Of a DNA stretch of 64,000 nucleotides, positions 30,231 through 41,096 are shown piece by piece. Numbering within the stretch: position 1 is the stretch's first letter; every line of letters starts with the position of its first letter. This DNA is from Mayamaea pseudoterrestris. Its lineage: Eukaryota; Bacillariophyta; Bacillariophyceae; Sellaphorales; Sellaphoraceae. The notes beneath the pieces are model-generated. The model was given only the letters and a program-made list of their open reading frames with translations. It made no database searches and was not told the origin of the DNA. The stretch is taken from contig BROI01000002.1 of the NCBI GenBank assembly GCA_027923505.1, positions 2,711,981 through 2,775,980 on the forward strand, read 5' to 3'. Position numbers and translations under genes: made by a program.

Positions 30231-30809
30231 TACAACGAATGTTTTCTTCAAAGACGCTGACAATTTACTGTAGAGGTAGCTGCTGTTTCACTTTATTGCG
30301 TGTATATCCTCGCTCGCTTGCTTCTGCCGCAAAACCGCGACCTTGGAATAAGATTCCTCCCGACCATTCTCTCGCGAGACGGACATGGGATCCTCCATGA
30401 AGAAGACGCGTCACCTTTCCATCGGAGCTCCCATCGCGAAACAATTCTGAAGTTGAAAAGCCCTTCCACGCTGACGCGCGTGAACTTAGAGTCGCACCGT
30501 TAATTATGAGTCATTTTGACGCCCGAAAGTTCCGATCCATGGTGCCTCTGGCACGCGCTGCAAGCGTGTGCTTGCGGGATCTTTTCAGGCTATTTCTACG
30601 TGTAGCAAGCACGGCATCTTTTGCTCCTTCTGCTGCTCTAGGCTTGGAAGAACGAAAGTACAAACGGTTGTACGGTACAGACGAGATGGCGCTGAAAAAA
30701 GCACGATGTACGCGCGCACGCTGAATGCTTGCGACTTGGTGCATCGCTCGGCGCCACGAATACATGATATAGGTCGTATAAAAGTAGATCCGATGACGAC
30801 GACTATAGC
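30231..30809. other. Spacer between acyltransferase and epimerase genes
   Basis: A plus-strand frame of 72 codons (30506-30724, ATG start, basic) and an overlapping minus-strand frame exist, but neither shows homology or splice support. The region includes the 5' UTR of the acyltransferase gene and the 3' UTR of the epimerase gene. Confidence 0.4.
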
Positions 30810-31490
30810 TTACTTTTGCAAGTGCTTATCAACCGTCTCGCGTAGTGTATTAATCACGCCTTGTCGGTCGTCCGAGCCAAAGATTGCACTGGCTGCGACC
30901 ACCACATTGGCGCCGCTGGATGCAGCCTCTTCAATCGTCGATGGACTTAATCCACCATCCACTTGAATGTTTAAAGAAGGATACTTTTCTCTCAAAGTCT
31001 TTACCTTTGGCATCATTTCCGGCATGAACTTTTGCCCACTAAAGCCCGGCTCGACCGTCATAATGAGAACCATGTCCAGCTTGTCAACATAGGGAAACAA
31101 CGTTTCGACCGGCGTGCCGGGCTTGATCACCATACCAACATGCATGCCAGCGTCGCGGATCATGCGAATCATGGCATTCGGGTCGTTCTCAGGCAGTTCG
31201 CTTTCCAAGTGAAACGTCAAGCAGCTTGCACCTGCTTCCTTGAGCGGCTGGACCCACTTGTATGGCTCCGAAACCATCAAGTGACAGTCTAAATACGCTT
31301 CAGGACAAGCCTTGTGTAGACTCGCAATCACTGGTGGTCCAAACGACAAGTTTGGGACAAAGTGGCCATCCATTAAATCCATGTGAAGGTAGTCGGCGCC
31401 CATGCGAAGCATTTCCTTGGCATCGTCCGCCAGTCGAGCAAGATCACACGATAAGAGTGAAGGGCAGATGATTGATTTAACGTTTGACAT
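30810..31490 (-). CDS. RPE: Ribulose-phosphate 3-epimerase
   Basis: 226 aa from ATG 31490 (MSNVKSIICPSLLSCD). Full TIM-barrel epimerase: SLLSCDLARLADDAK, HMDLMDGHFVPNLSFGPPV, DCHLMVSEPYKW, TVEPGFSGQKFM, QVDGGLSPSTIEEAA and GANVVVAASAIFG. The metal-binding His and Asp (HMDLMDGHF, CHLM, VDGGL) are all present. It interconverts ribulose-5-P and xylulose-5-P in the pentose phosphate pathway. The frame is open upstream to an ATG at 31637, which would add 49 Ser/Thr/Arg-containing residues resembling a mitochondrial leader. A TATA-like TATATAG lies between the two ATGs, which favours the shorter, cytosolic form. Confidence 0.92.
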   Translation of the reverse strand: MSNVKSIICPSLLSCDLARLADDAKEMLRMGADYLHMDLMDGHFVPNLSFGPPVIASLHKACPEAYLDCHLMVSEPYKWVQPLKEAGASCLTFHLESELPENDPNAMIRMIRDAGMHVGMVIKPGTPVETLFPYVDKLDMVLIMTVEPGFSGQKFMPEMMPKVKTLREKYPSLNIQVDGGLSPSTIEEAASSGANVVVAASAIFGSDDRQGVINTLRETVDKHLQK

Positions 31491-31806
31491 CTTGCAAAAG
31501 TAAGTTGTGTATGTTTGTGCACTATATAGTGTGAATGAATCTGGATAATGGAACGATTTGCAAAGTGGATGGACGAAGGCGATGGACGTCGAAATCGATG
31601 TCGCTTGTCGCATCACTACTCGCGAAGTAGCTATCATACGACTACTAGAATGACCGTCGGCAGGTACAAGTCAATACTTCGACGTCAAATGATACTGTGA
31701 GTTGTTTGTAAGCTTTATACTGACTATCAATTCTACTGCATGAATTACCGGCACTGTGCATACAAGACGCCAGAAGAGTTCGGAAACTCTTCAGAGCACC
31801 AAATGC
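31491..31806. other. Spacer between epimerase and ABCE1 genes
   Basis: Contains the possible epimerase leader (31491-31637), a CACTATATAGTG palindrome near 31520-31531 and the ABCE1 3' UTR. No separate gene seen. Confidence 0.4.
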
Positions 31807-34275
31807 TTAGATGTCATCTTCGTCAACTTCCTCATCGTCTGCGCCATCATCAAAGAAGAAATAGTTGCCCGACTTCTTCTGTTCCGAATCCTTTTGAGAA
31901 TTCTTCTTGTTAATTCTGTGGTGGACAAGTGGGTCGGGTAAGTTTCAGAGTGGTCACAATGATACGAATAGCAATGCAAAATGGGATGTCAGAAATTAAA
32001 ACATAAGACTTGCTCCTCTCACAACCGACGCCAAAACGGCGCTCACAGAAATCTGCGACAAAGGTATCAAGGTTGTTTTCGCGTCACACATGCCGTCGAA
32101 TGCGGCTTAGCACGAAAGGAGCTTACCTCGGACGATGATTAATGGGATCACGTCGGAACGTAACTTCCAGACTCTTCAGAAACTGATTCATTCCCGTCAA
32201 CAACGACTGGGGACAAGATGCAGTAGCCTCAATTCCGGGGTTACCGTGGTACACAACGACGCGATCAGCAAGGTAGGTGGCCATGATGAAATCGTGCTCG
32301 ACAATGAAGGCAGTCTTCTTGCTGTGCATGATGAAACGTTTGATAACTTTCGCACAGTTCAGTCGCTGCTCCGAATCCAGATAAGCACTAGGTTCATCGA
32401 TCAAATAGACATCCGCTGGAGTACCGAGCGCAAGAACAATCGCCAGCCGTTGCAATTCACCACCAGACAGATTCTGTACGCCGTTGTCAATGATACTTTC
32501 CATGGCAAGAGGCTTCATCACGTCGGATATGAATTGCGGGTGGATGTAGGCATCCCGGATTCGCTTGTGCAGTAGCTGTCGAACGGTGCCTTGAAACTTT
32601 GGCGAAATCTTTTGGGGCTTGTAGCTCACATTTAGGTCGGGAACGCCTGCCAAAGAGGCTTCGTAATCAAAGCCCTCCTCCTCTAGCCTCGTCTGCTCAT
32701 CGCTCTTGAGCAGACCAGCAAGCATACGGACGAAAGTTGTCTTGCCAGTGCCGTTCTCACCCAGCAAGACAATAATTTCGCTGTCAGTGAATTGTCCAGC
32801 TTGTACGTTCAATTTGAACGAAGATCCTTCACGAGTTTGAACCTTCGTCATGTCAGGATAGCTATACTGCTTTAGAGTCGAGTCTTTATCAGCCGCCACC
32901 GAGTCAGCGCGTTCAGATACCTGACAGCAAAAATGCAAAACATTAGCTACGCGTCAAAACATGTTTTCACGCCACATTGTTGCGACTAAACATACCTTAA
33001 ATGTGAGAGCATGGTCGCGGAACCTCAAGTTCTCTGAACTCAGAAAGCCAGATAAGAAGGCGTTAATGCCATAGCGCACGCTCATTGGCATTGTGACAAC
33101 ACCATAGCCTCCAGCCTGTCCATACAAGACGCACACAAAGTCGCTCAAATAGTCGAGAACCGCCAAGTCGTGCTCTACGACAATGACATAGCGACGATCT
33201 CCATCGCCTGATTCCAAAATCTGGCGAATCATTGTTGCGGCCGTGAGGCGCTGCTTTACATCCAGGTAAGAAGACGGCTCGTCAAACATGTAAACGTCAG
33301 ACACTTGAACAGCAACAATGGAAATGGCGAATCGCTGCAGCTCTCCTCCAGATAGCACTTTAATGTCGCGGTCCAGCAAATGATTTAATTCGGCCTCGGT
33401 CGCAGCCCAGCCCATGACATCCCAGCCTTCTACTTCGGAGCGCTGGAGAATGAAGAGATGTGTAATGAGATACAGCGTAAGTCGCACGAACGAATGTGGA
33501 CGCAAAGTCAGATGTCACACCAACATGACGTCGCAATTAGCATTACTCACCTCATCCTTCAGCTTGAGAATCTCGCCCACTGTTCCTTTGATGGCTTTCG
33601 GAATGTGGTCTACATACTGAGGCTTAATAGTGGCCTTCATCGTGTCTTCAAGAATCTTGGTAAAGTAATTCTGAAGCTCGCTTCCTCGGAAATGGACCAA
33701 AATTTCCTCCCAGTCGGGCGGTGTATCGTAGCGCCCCAGATTTGGCTTCAACTTGCCAGCCAAGATTTTAATGGCAGTAGACTTTCCAATACCATTGGTT
33801 CCGACTAATCCCAGCACTTGGCCCGGTCGGGGCATGGGAAGGCGATGTAGTTTAAACGCGTTCGGACCATATCGATGCGTCGTGTTGCGCTCCAAATCCT
33901 TGGGAAGATTGATAATGGAAATCGCTTCAAATGGACATTTCTTTGTGCAGATACCGCAGCCTGATATAAACGTGATGGATGGAGGAAAAATTAGATCATG
34001 GTCGTGCAGCGTATAGTCCGTAGCTGTTGTCGTCATCCAAATGACGAAAGCTTCTTCGTTTACTCACCAATGCACAAGGGTTCCGATATGAATGACACCT
34101 TGCTCTTAACAGTAACTTCAATGCACATCTTTCCTTGCTTGACAACGGGACACGACTTTTTACATTCCTGTCGACACTTCTTGGGCTTGCATCGTTCTGC
34201 GTTCACAATGGCAATGCGTGTGAGCGTCTCCAGCTCTTCGTCGCCCTTCTTTCCGGCTGCCTTTTTCGGAGGCAT
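31807..34275 (-). CDS. ABCE1: ABCE1/RLI1 ribosome-recycling ATPase
   Basis: Five exons: 34275-34068, 33960-33551, 33442-32996, 32920-32127 and 31915-31807. All introns are GT-AG and the sum gives 655 aa. N-terminal Fe-S domain: [16 protein letters not shown], then [15 protein letters not shown], the latter joined across intron 1. First ABC domain: Walker [10 protein letters not shown], signature LSGGELQRF, Walker [11 protein letters not shown]. Second: [28 protein letters not shown]. The C-terminus ends [33 protein letters not shown], then an acidic tail rich in Asp/Glu. It splits post-termination ribosomes and is one of the most conserved eukaryotic proteins, which makes the hand-built exon model secure. 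Confidence 0.96.
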
Positions 34276-34676
34276 TTCGTTTGCTTTATGGAATGACGAG
34301 TGTCTTTTGAAGCACTTCAACTGGAAAGCAGTCGATGTATACACGACAGTTGATGTAAAAAGCAGCGACGTTGCTCGTTTGATGTGTGTGAAGGAAAAGG
34401 CGCGGAACGAGCGGTCGACGCATTATCGTCTGCCATGCGCCCGGTTTATTTTAGCTACTTGTACTGCAACGGCACTTGACAATTATATCTTCGATAGTGT
34501 TACAATTACACTACGCAAAGCAAAAGTGGTGTATATGTTTAACTTAAAGCATTACTGCTGCACATGAAAAAGTAGATTGAATCATTTATTGAGCTCCAAT
34601 CGTTGGCCTTTCAAAAGTCTAGAGCAAGAGTCAAGCTCCGCCCAATCCCACCGTGGTGAAAGGATTTGGTAGCTTG
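34276..34676. other. Spacer upstream of ABCE1
   Basis: Holds the ABCE1 promoter and 5' UTR and the 3' UTR of the minus-strand gene to the right. No further feature recognised. Confidence 0.4.
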
Positions 34677-35910
34677 CTATGCCAAAACTCCGCCATCAAC
34701 TTCGCTTTCGTCTCGATGTCGCGACTTGGATCGTCTCGATGAGGATGACTTTGTTCGTTCCGACTTGTCCCTCGTCTTGCTCTTGGAGCGACTTGACCGG
34801 TCGTCTCTTTTGCTTCGCTTCTTGCTCGATTGTCTGTACTTGCGCTGCATTAAAGCTCGGCGCCTTCGTCGGTTGGTAAACAAGATGCCTGTAAACATGA
34901 CAAAGGATGCAAGCAGTAGCATGCCGGCAACTACATACTTGAGCTTGGTCAGCCAAGTCTTGGCTGAAAGGCCCACAGACGAGGAAATGCGATTGGTCTT
35001 GGTCGTATGAGTTCGCCTCGACTTCATGTAATTGTTGTCCGTACAAAGGTCGCTATCGAGAGAGGAGCAGCTATCCGACGTCTTCATGAGCACGTTTGCA
35101 AGGCCACCATTGTCGTCGTCATTTGCATTGTTACTCTTGTGCACAGTAGCACACGACCGATACTGTTTCAGCGCGCGATTGAGGGTGCGCAGATTATCGT
35201 ACACGCTTCCAGTCGGATTGGTGCAGTACGCATCGTTGTAGTATTCCAGCGCAAAGTATCCATCGTCGGTGCAACCGAGACCAACGTATTTGCCATTGTA
35301 CTGCTCGCACATTGGTAGGTTGTCGTAGTTAGCTTCGCCATCCTCCTCAGCGTCGTCGGTTGCAACGTAATATCCAAAGGCATTATTGTTGTCGTATTCC
35401 GAAAGGTAGTAAATAAATTCCGAGACACCCTCTTTCGTTATGAACTAACGAATCGAAGGAAATGAGATACGTGAGCTTAGACAGTTTGTTACACAAGCAG
35501 ATCCCCAAGCCAATCAAGAACTAACGTACCGTCTCTCTAAAATTAGAGCTGGAGCAGCTCGTACCCGAGTATAGCCCAAAGACAGCTTGTGCACGTCGAC
35601 AATTGGCCATCATGTACCAATACTGCGTTCCGTCCTCGCTCGATCGCTCCAAGCAAGCGCCATCTTCTGCGTCCTTTACAAAGCCCCAGACGCAGCCCAT
35701 GAGTTTCATTGAAACTGCCGATCCATCATATAGCCAGTCTCGCGTCAGTTTATTGCCGTAAATGCTTGAATCCGATGTATCAGATTCACCGTTGCCCCAC
35801 GCTGCAGCTTGCAGGGCGAGCAATGAAAGTAAAGTCGTTGTAAAGACCGCTCTGAGCTCGCATCTGCACGAAGTTCTCTTTCGGGTATTTATCAGTGATA
35901 TATCCTTCAT
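34677..35910 (-). CDS. Secreted-type single-pass membrane protein, Cys-containing ectodomain
   Basis: Two exons: 35910-35530 and 35444-34677 (85-bp intron, phase 0), 382 aa. A basic N-terminus precedes a signal-like core (VFTTTLLSLLALQAAAWG). The ectodomain has scattered Cys in motifs such as MKLMGCVWGFVKD, YWYMMANCRRAQAVFG, CEQYNGKYVGLGCTDDG and YYNDAYCTNPTG. It has many Tyr and an SEFIYYLSEYD-like segment created by the splice. One transmembrane helix (YVVAGMLLLASFVMFTGILF) is followed by a tail of Arg/Lys/Ser repeats (SKKRSKRDDRSSRSKSK). I infer a type I topology. Similar architectures are common in diatoms but I cannot name a family or function. Confidence 0.72.
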
Positions 35911-36463
35911 ATTTTAATTCTGTTCGAGAACGTGGACGACTGGTGCGTGACCTTTGGCTGTCCCTTGGCGTTGAAAAAGTTGTTGCGTTTGCTTGACGCA
36001 AGACTCGAGCTTTGCCGCAATTTTCGCAGCAACTATTAATCCTCAGAGCTAAAGGAGCTGCAAGGATGTTATACAATCTTCTATTGATGGGTATGGAAAG
36101 CGTGAACGAGGTGATACTGTCGAAGGAGGTAAGCAAGCCTACGATAGCAATCGTCGACTTTGGTTTGCTGCCGAGACGCCCCGGCATCGCCAATCAGCAC
36201 GGGTGCTGGTTGGCAGAGGCTTATGTATATTTAACCGTTTGTAACGTCCAACGCACGCAGTGGGTAACGGCGAGCGTCTGTCCGGTAAGCCTTAACTCCC
36301 AAGTTGAAACGATCTTGACGCAAGGTTTTCAATTCGTTCCGTCGACATCACGATGGAACATGGATCATCCCTTCTTTCGAACACCGTGTCAAAGATCCCC
36401 ACAAAGCGTCGTTCGATGCTTCGCAAAGCTGATCATAACTTTCATTAGTCGACGTTCAACACA
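35911..36463. other. Divergent promoter region
   Basis: Separates the membrane-protein gene (minus) from the fumarylacetoacetase fusion (plus). Overlapping frames on both strands show no recognisable protein and look spurious. Confidence 0.45.
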
Positions 36464-38559
36464 ATGCTGCTTTCCTGTTTAGAAACGGCGTCGTCCTCCG
36501 ACTTTAGTCTGAAAAACTTGCCGCTCGGTGTGTTCAGTACCAAGCTGCCGCTTGTAGTCCACCCTCGCTGCTGCACGCGACTTGGAGACATTATCATTGA
36601 CTTGGCCGTGCTTGAAGAGGCTGGTTTATTTGAAGACATTCCCGGTTTGAGCTCGCAAGTATTTTGCCGAGACACCCTGAATGCCTTTTTGGAACATCCT
36701 CGTCCAGTCTGGATTGCCTTTCGCCAGCACTTGACTGAACTATTGACTGGGAATATTCTCAATGCCTTTCATGCTGATCACAAACTACAAGAGGCTTCTT
36801 TTCACCTTGTCACGGAGGTGGAGCTCCATCTTCCGATTAGGATTGGAGACTATACAGATTTCTACGCAAGCCGAGAGCATGCGACGAATGTTGGGTACGT
36901 GTACCAAAAGATTATCCTGTGCCGCATCGAACATCAATGATTAATAGCGTTTTTACTGTTAATTTTTACAGCACCATGTTTCGAGGCAAGGATAATGCGC
37001 TGCAGCCTAATTGGTTGCACTTGCCGGTGGGATACCATGGTCGGTCGTCTACGGTTGTTGTCTCGGGTACACCGATTCGGCGTCCGTGCGGCCAGCTACA
37101 AAAGGATCCAAGTGATCCTGAGCAAGGAAGTGTTCATGGACCATGCAAGCGACTAGATTTTGAGTTGGAAATGGCCGCTGTTGTTGGAGGTCCACCGAAT
37201 CTAATTGGGCAGCCAATGACTTTGGAGCAAGCTAAGGAACGAGTGTTTGGTTTCATGCTCATGAACGACTGGTCTGCGCGCGATATTCAAAAATGGGAGT
37301 ATGTCCCTTTAGGACCCTTCACGTCCAAGAACTTTGCGACGACGGTCTCCCCGTGGATTGTCACGTCGCTTGCTCTCGAAGACTTTGTAGCGCCAACATC
37401 TGCCGGGCAGCAAGACAATCCAGTTCCGCTCCCATATCTGCAGGATCCCAGCTATTCTTCGTACGACGTGGACCTTACGGTGGCAATTGAGACTTTGAAA
37501 CAAGATGAGCCGGTTGTCGTTTGTCGCTCAAATCTGACCAATGTGTATTGGACGGCGGCGCAGCAACTTGTGCATCACTCGGTGACTGGATGCTCTATGA
37601 AGGCTGGCGATTTGTTGGGCAGCGGCACAATCTCAGGCAGCAAACCGGATTCTTTTGGGAGCATGCTTGAATTGAGCTGGAATGCGACGAAGGATGTGGC
37701 GCTAGGCGATGAGACGCGCAAGTTTCTGGAGGACGGCGACAGGGTGATTATGAGCGGACGGTGCGAGAAACCAGGAGCTGGCAGAATTGGTTTCGGAGAG
37801 TGTGCTGGAATGATATTACCGGCAGTGCACAGCGACATGATCCATCCCATTGCTCATTTGAGCGCAAAGGAACGCTATGGACAGTTCAAGCTTTACAGCT
37901 ACTGGCGATCCTCAAGCGCATGGCGTGTTCGCATCGCTTTGGCTGCCAAGGGACTTTCATTCGAAACCATTCCTGTTGATATAACAAAGGGCGAGCATAA
38001 GACGGTTGAGTATCTCACCAAGAATCCTCACGGACAAGTTCCCTGTTTAGAATGTGTTGACAATGTGTCTGGCATTTCTCTTACTCTGACGCAGTCTGTC
38101 GCTATCATCGAGTTTCTCGACATGGCGTTTTTAACTCGTCGTCAATTGTTTCCTTCTGATTCTGCCGATAAGGCTGCTGCACTGGAGATGGTGGAAGTGA
38201 TCAACTCTGGAACGCAGCCGCTTCAGAACATTTTCTTCCTACGCGCTATTGAAGTCAAGTCAGGAGGCCAAGTTGTGGCAGTCGACGAAGCCAAGCGAGT
38301 CATTGAGTATGGTTTGTTGACACTGGAGTCGCTCGTGAAGAAGCGGTTGGAAGTATGCAAGGGTCCTTACTGCTTGGGAAGTTTTTCACCCACAGTTGTT
38401 GATGCGTTTCTTGTTCCTCAAATGTACAATGCTCGTCGGTTTGAGGTTGATGTAGAGCGCATTTGTCCAACCTTGGTGGCGATTGATAAGTTGTGCTTTG
38501 TACATGCATGGTTCAAGCCCTCCCATCCAAGCGCGCAGCCGGACTTTCGCGATGAGTAG
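36464..38559 (+). CDS. Fumarylacetoacetase fused to maleylacetoacetate isomerase
   Basis: Two exons: 36464-36894 and 36972-38559 (77-bp intron, phase 2), 672 aa. Residues 1 to about 440 are a full FAH: FSLKNLPLGVFST, DYTDFYASREHATNVG, WLHLPVGYHGRSS, LDFELEMAAVVGG and LMNDWSARDIQKWEYVPLG, with the metal ligands (Asp of DYTD, both Glu of ELE, Asp of NDWS) present. From about 448 a zeta-class GST/MAAI follows: KLYSYWRSSSAWRVRIALAA, NPHGQVPCLEC, TQSVAIIEFLD and GSFSPTVVDAFLVPQ. These are the last two enzymes of homogentisate (Tyr/Phe) breakdown, isomerase then hydrolase, in reverse order along the chain. The usual SSCSWR of animal MAAI is SSSAWR here. No stop or linker separates the halves. Confidence 0.93.
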
Positions 38560-38790
38560 ATACTTAGATCATTATCTTACGTCTTCTACATATACTTAAC
38601 GTTGTATACATCATTAAGAGTCTTTCTACTACCTTAGGTAGTACAGTACTGTACGGGTACCAATATAGCAGCGGATTGAGTACCTCTGCGACTACTTGTG
38701 ACACGACGACCCTGCGACTGCTTGTGACACGACGACCAAGCCATTCGTTCTGCCAGAAATGCGATCTCACTTTTCCTTGCGCGATGGACC

Positions 38791-40977
38791 ATGGCGCAAT
38801 CAAGCAACCCAGACGTTGAAAATGCTGCCGAGAAGGATGGTTTTCACCGTCCTCGAAGGCCAAATCCAGAGACTCTTGTCTACTTAAAGTCCTTGCCATT
38901 GGATGCTGATGCTTCCTCGGATGAAGAAATCAAGGCGTACGTCGCAAGTGCCAGCGATGACGCCGAGTTGCCTCCCATTATGGCGGCTGCACTGGCAGCA
39001 ATAGATGAGATAAAGCACGAAGTAGCGTCCCTCGCTGGAGATGAAGATGGATCTGAGATTCTGGAAGCTTTGATACGAACTGCCGTGCCATACTCGGAGC
39101 AAGCTGCTCGAATTCTTTTGCAGGGAACAATTGGATATTGTGCACATTTGGCGACCCACCGATACGGATCTCATGTCTTACAAACGTTGCTGCAGTTGGC
39201 AGTGATTTCGCGGTCCGACAAGGATGTTGCGACGGCTGGTGATGCGCCACCTATGTCAGCGAGTGGGGTTCCACCGCTGGCGACGCTTGTCCTCGCCATC
39301 CATGAAGAGTTGTTGCCTCAAGCAACTGAATTGAGAGCACATTTATGTGGCTCGCATGTACTTCGAACGCTAGTGTGTATCATGGCAGGTGTACGTATGA
39401 AGGGGCATGGAGGTCAAGCCATGAGAAGGGGAAAGCAAAAAAATACGAAGAAGAAGCGCAAGCGAGCACTTCACGCGCATGACGGAGACAGCGATAGGTC
39501 GACACAGCTAGAATTGGAGTACGAGTTAAGTCCACGCGTCGATGTGGCCATAATGGCAGATGCTTTAAATCAGATGACAGAAGCACTTTCTGGTTCTGAA
39601 GTGCAAGCGCCAGGTTTACTACAGCAACTCGCGTGTCACCAGTCGGCTGGACCACTGCTCATCATATTGCTTCGTGCACTGACGTACAAGGATGCTCCAA
39701 GCAGTTGGAGGAAGAAGCAAGCTAAAAGGGCGGAGCAGCCTGCATCTCGGTATGGCGACACTTCGTTGGAACCTCAATTTGAACTAGGTTCATCAGGTTA
39801 CAAGTTGATGGAACGACTTCTTTGCTGGCAATCCGGAAATGCAGATCAGGCGTGGGCTGGCGATGTTATATACGGGCTTGCTGGAGAGGCAAGAGGTTCG
39901 CACGTGCTTGAAGCTATTTTCAAACTCAGTCCTGATTCTATTTACAAAGAAGTGATGGTTTTGGGCGGATTTGACTCGGCCGAGACGTTGAAGGAATATG
40001 TCGAACACGAAGTCAGCAACTTTGTTGTGCAAAATCTACTGATGACCATTCGTAGCGAGGACCAAGCCACTTGCATCCTGCGAGCCTTGCTTCCTTTGGT
40101 CAGCAACGGCTACGTTATCGATCCGTCACACAAGCGTCGTGGCGTTCTCTGGCGTGCAGCGGAGCTTGCGTGCAGATTCAACGCTCTGCAGTCCGACTTC
40201 GAGGCTAGTCTGCGGGTCGCATTTAGTAAAAAATTTCTCGAGGATTGCGTGACAAATCTCTTGTTTGTAGGAATTGATTCGAAGCATAGGGAAACGTTTG
40301 CTCTCGATGCGCCAGGCGCCCACGTGGTCAACAGTCTCTTAAAGTTTACACCTGATATCGCCCTGCGTGCGTTAACTGGTGCTTTGAAGATGTCCAAAGA
40401 CGATTTGGAGTCACTTGCAAAGAATAGTCTCGGGAGCCGATGCATATGGGATGGCATAATGGGAAGAGCTCATGGCGTGCCCGACTTCGCATCAGCGTGT
40501 GTCAAGCTGGTGAAGAAGCTTAGTGGACGGTGGGTAACCATTGCGTCCGATCGTGTGGGGCAGCATGTTGTCATGAACCTTTTCCAATGCCTACCCGCCA
40601 TGGATGATCGCAAGCGTCTGGTTGAAGAGCTTTCTGTCGGCAGATCTCGTTTGAACGGTTGTGCCATGGGACGAAATGTCATAGCTGCTTGTTTTGTTCG
40701 CGAGTTCAGCATGGACGGCGAAGAATCTTGGAGTGCACTGGTGAAGAAGATGTTGAGAAATACTGCTTGGGTCGAGGGATTGCAGGAATCTGGCAGCAGG
40801 GATGAGAGTAAAAGCGTACCACGGACGAAGCGAATATACAAGGATAACTTCGAAGAGCCACGAAAAAGCAAGGCTACTAAGCACACGAAAGACTCTGTGG
40901 CGACGATAATGGACGTGATCAAGCTTCCGACAGACAAGGGGGCTCCAAGACGTGACTCGTACCATGATGCAGAATAA
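38791..40977 (+). CDS. NOP9: NOP9-like Pumilio-repeat nucleolar protein
   Basis: 728 aa in one exon, ATG 38791. Opening region PRRPNPETLVYLKSLP, then repeated Puf-type helices with the recurrent GSxVL/GSHVL signature: DEDGSEILEALIR, HRYGSHVLQTLLQ, HLCGSHVLRTLV, EARGSHVLEAIFK, VSNFVVQNLLM, APGAHVVNSLLKF, NSLGSRCIWDGIM and DRVGQHVVMNLF. A Lys/Arg-rich insertion (KQKNTKKKRKR) and a basic C-terminus fit nucleolar location. Nop9 binds pre-18S rRNA and is needed for 40S biogenesis. The irregular repeat spacing and length fit Nop9 rather than classical PUF. Its 3' end faces the PRMT gene, 119 bp apart. Confidence 0.85.
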   Translation: MAQSSNPDVENAAEKDGFHRPRRPNPETLVYLKSLPLDADASSDEEIKAYVASASDDAELPPIMAAALAAIDEIKHEVASLAGDEDGSEILEALIRTAVPYSEQAARILLQGTIGYCAHLATHRYGSHVLQTLLQLAVISRSDKDVATAGDAPPMSASGVPPLATLVLAIHEELLPQATELRAHLCGSHVLRTLVCIMAGVRMKGHGGQAMRRGKQKNTKKKRKRALHAHDGDSDRSTQLELEYELSPRVDVAIMADALNQMTEALSGSEVQAPGLLQQLACHQSAGPLLIILLRALTYKDAPSSWRKKQAKRAEQPASRYGDTSLEPQFELGSSGYKLMERLLCWQSGNADQAWAGDVIYGLAGEARGSHVLEAIFKLSPDSIYKEVMVLGGFDSAETLKEYVEHEVSNFVVQNLLMTIRSEDQATCILRALLPLVSNGYVIDPSHKRRGVLWRAAELACRFNALQSDFEASLRVAFSKKFLEDCVTNLLFVGIDSKHRETFALDAPGAHVVNSLLKFTPDIALRALTGALKMSKDDLESLAKNSLGSRCIWDGIMGRAHGVPDFASACVKLVKKLSGRWVTIASDRVGQHVVMNLFQCLPAMDDRKRLVEELSVGRSRLNGCAMGRNVIAACFVREFSMDGEESWSALVKKMLRNTAWVEGLQESGSRDESKSVPRTKRIYKDNFEEPRKSKATKHTKDSVATIMDVIKLPTDKGAPRRDSYHDAE

Positions 40978-41096
40978 ATTGGCAACGACTGAGTGACCTT
41001 TAAATAATGTAAGATGACCATTTGGTGCGATCCATAATCAGAATGCTTTAGAGACTATCTTAGTTAGTTATTAAGCGTCAATCGACTTTATTTTCT

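Noticed and set aside
30506-30724. 72-codon ORF with basic N-terminus, possible mitochondrial protein
   Set aside because: Too short, overlapped by an equal minus-strand frame, no conserved pattern; left as spacer.
34696-35318. Antisense ORFs over the membrane-protein gene
   Set aside because: Shadows of the Arg/Ser-rich tail and Cys-rich ectodomain; the sense model with a frame-keeping intron explains the region.
36012-36482. 156-codon plus-strand ORF upstream of the fumarylacetoacetase fusion
   Set aside because: Overlaps the true start in another frame, shows no family pattern, and its minus-strand counterpart is equally long.
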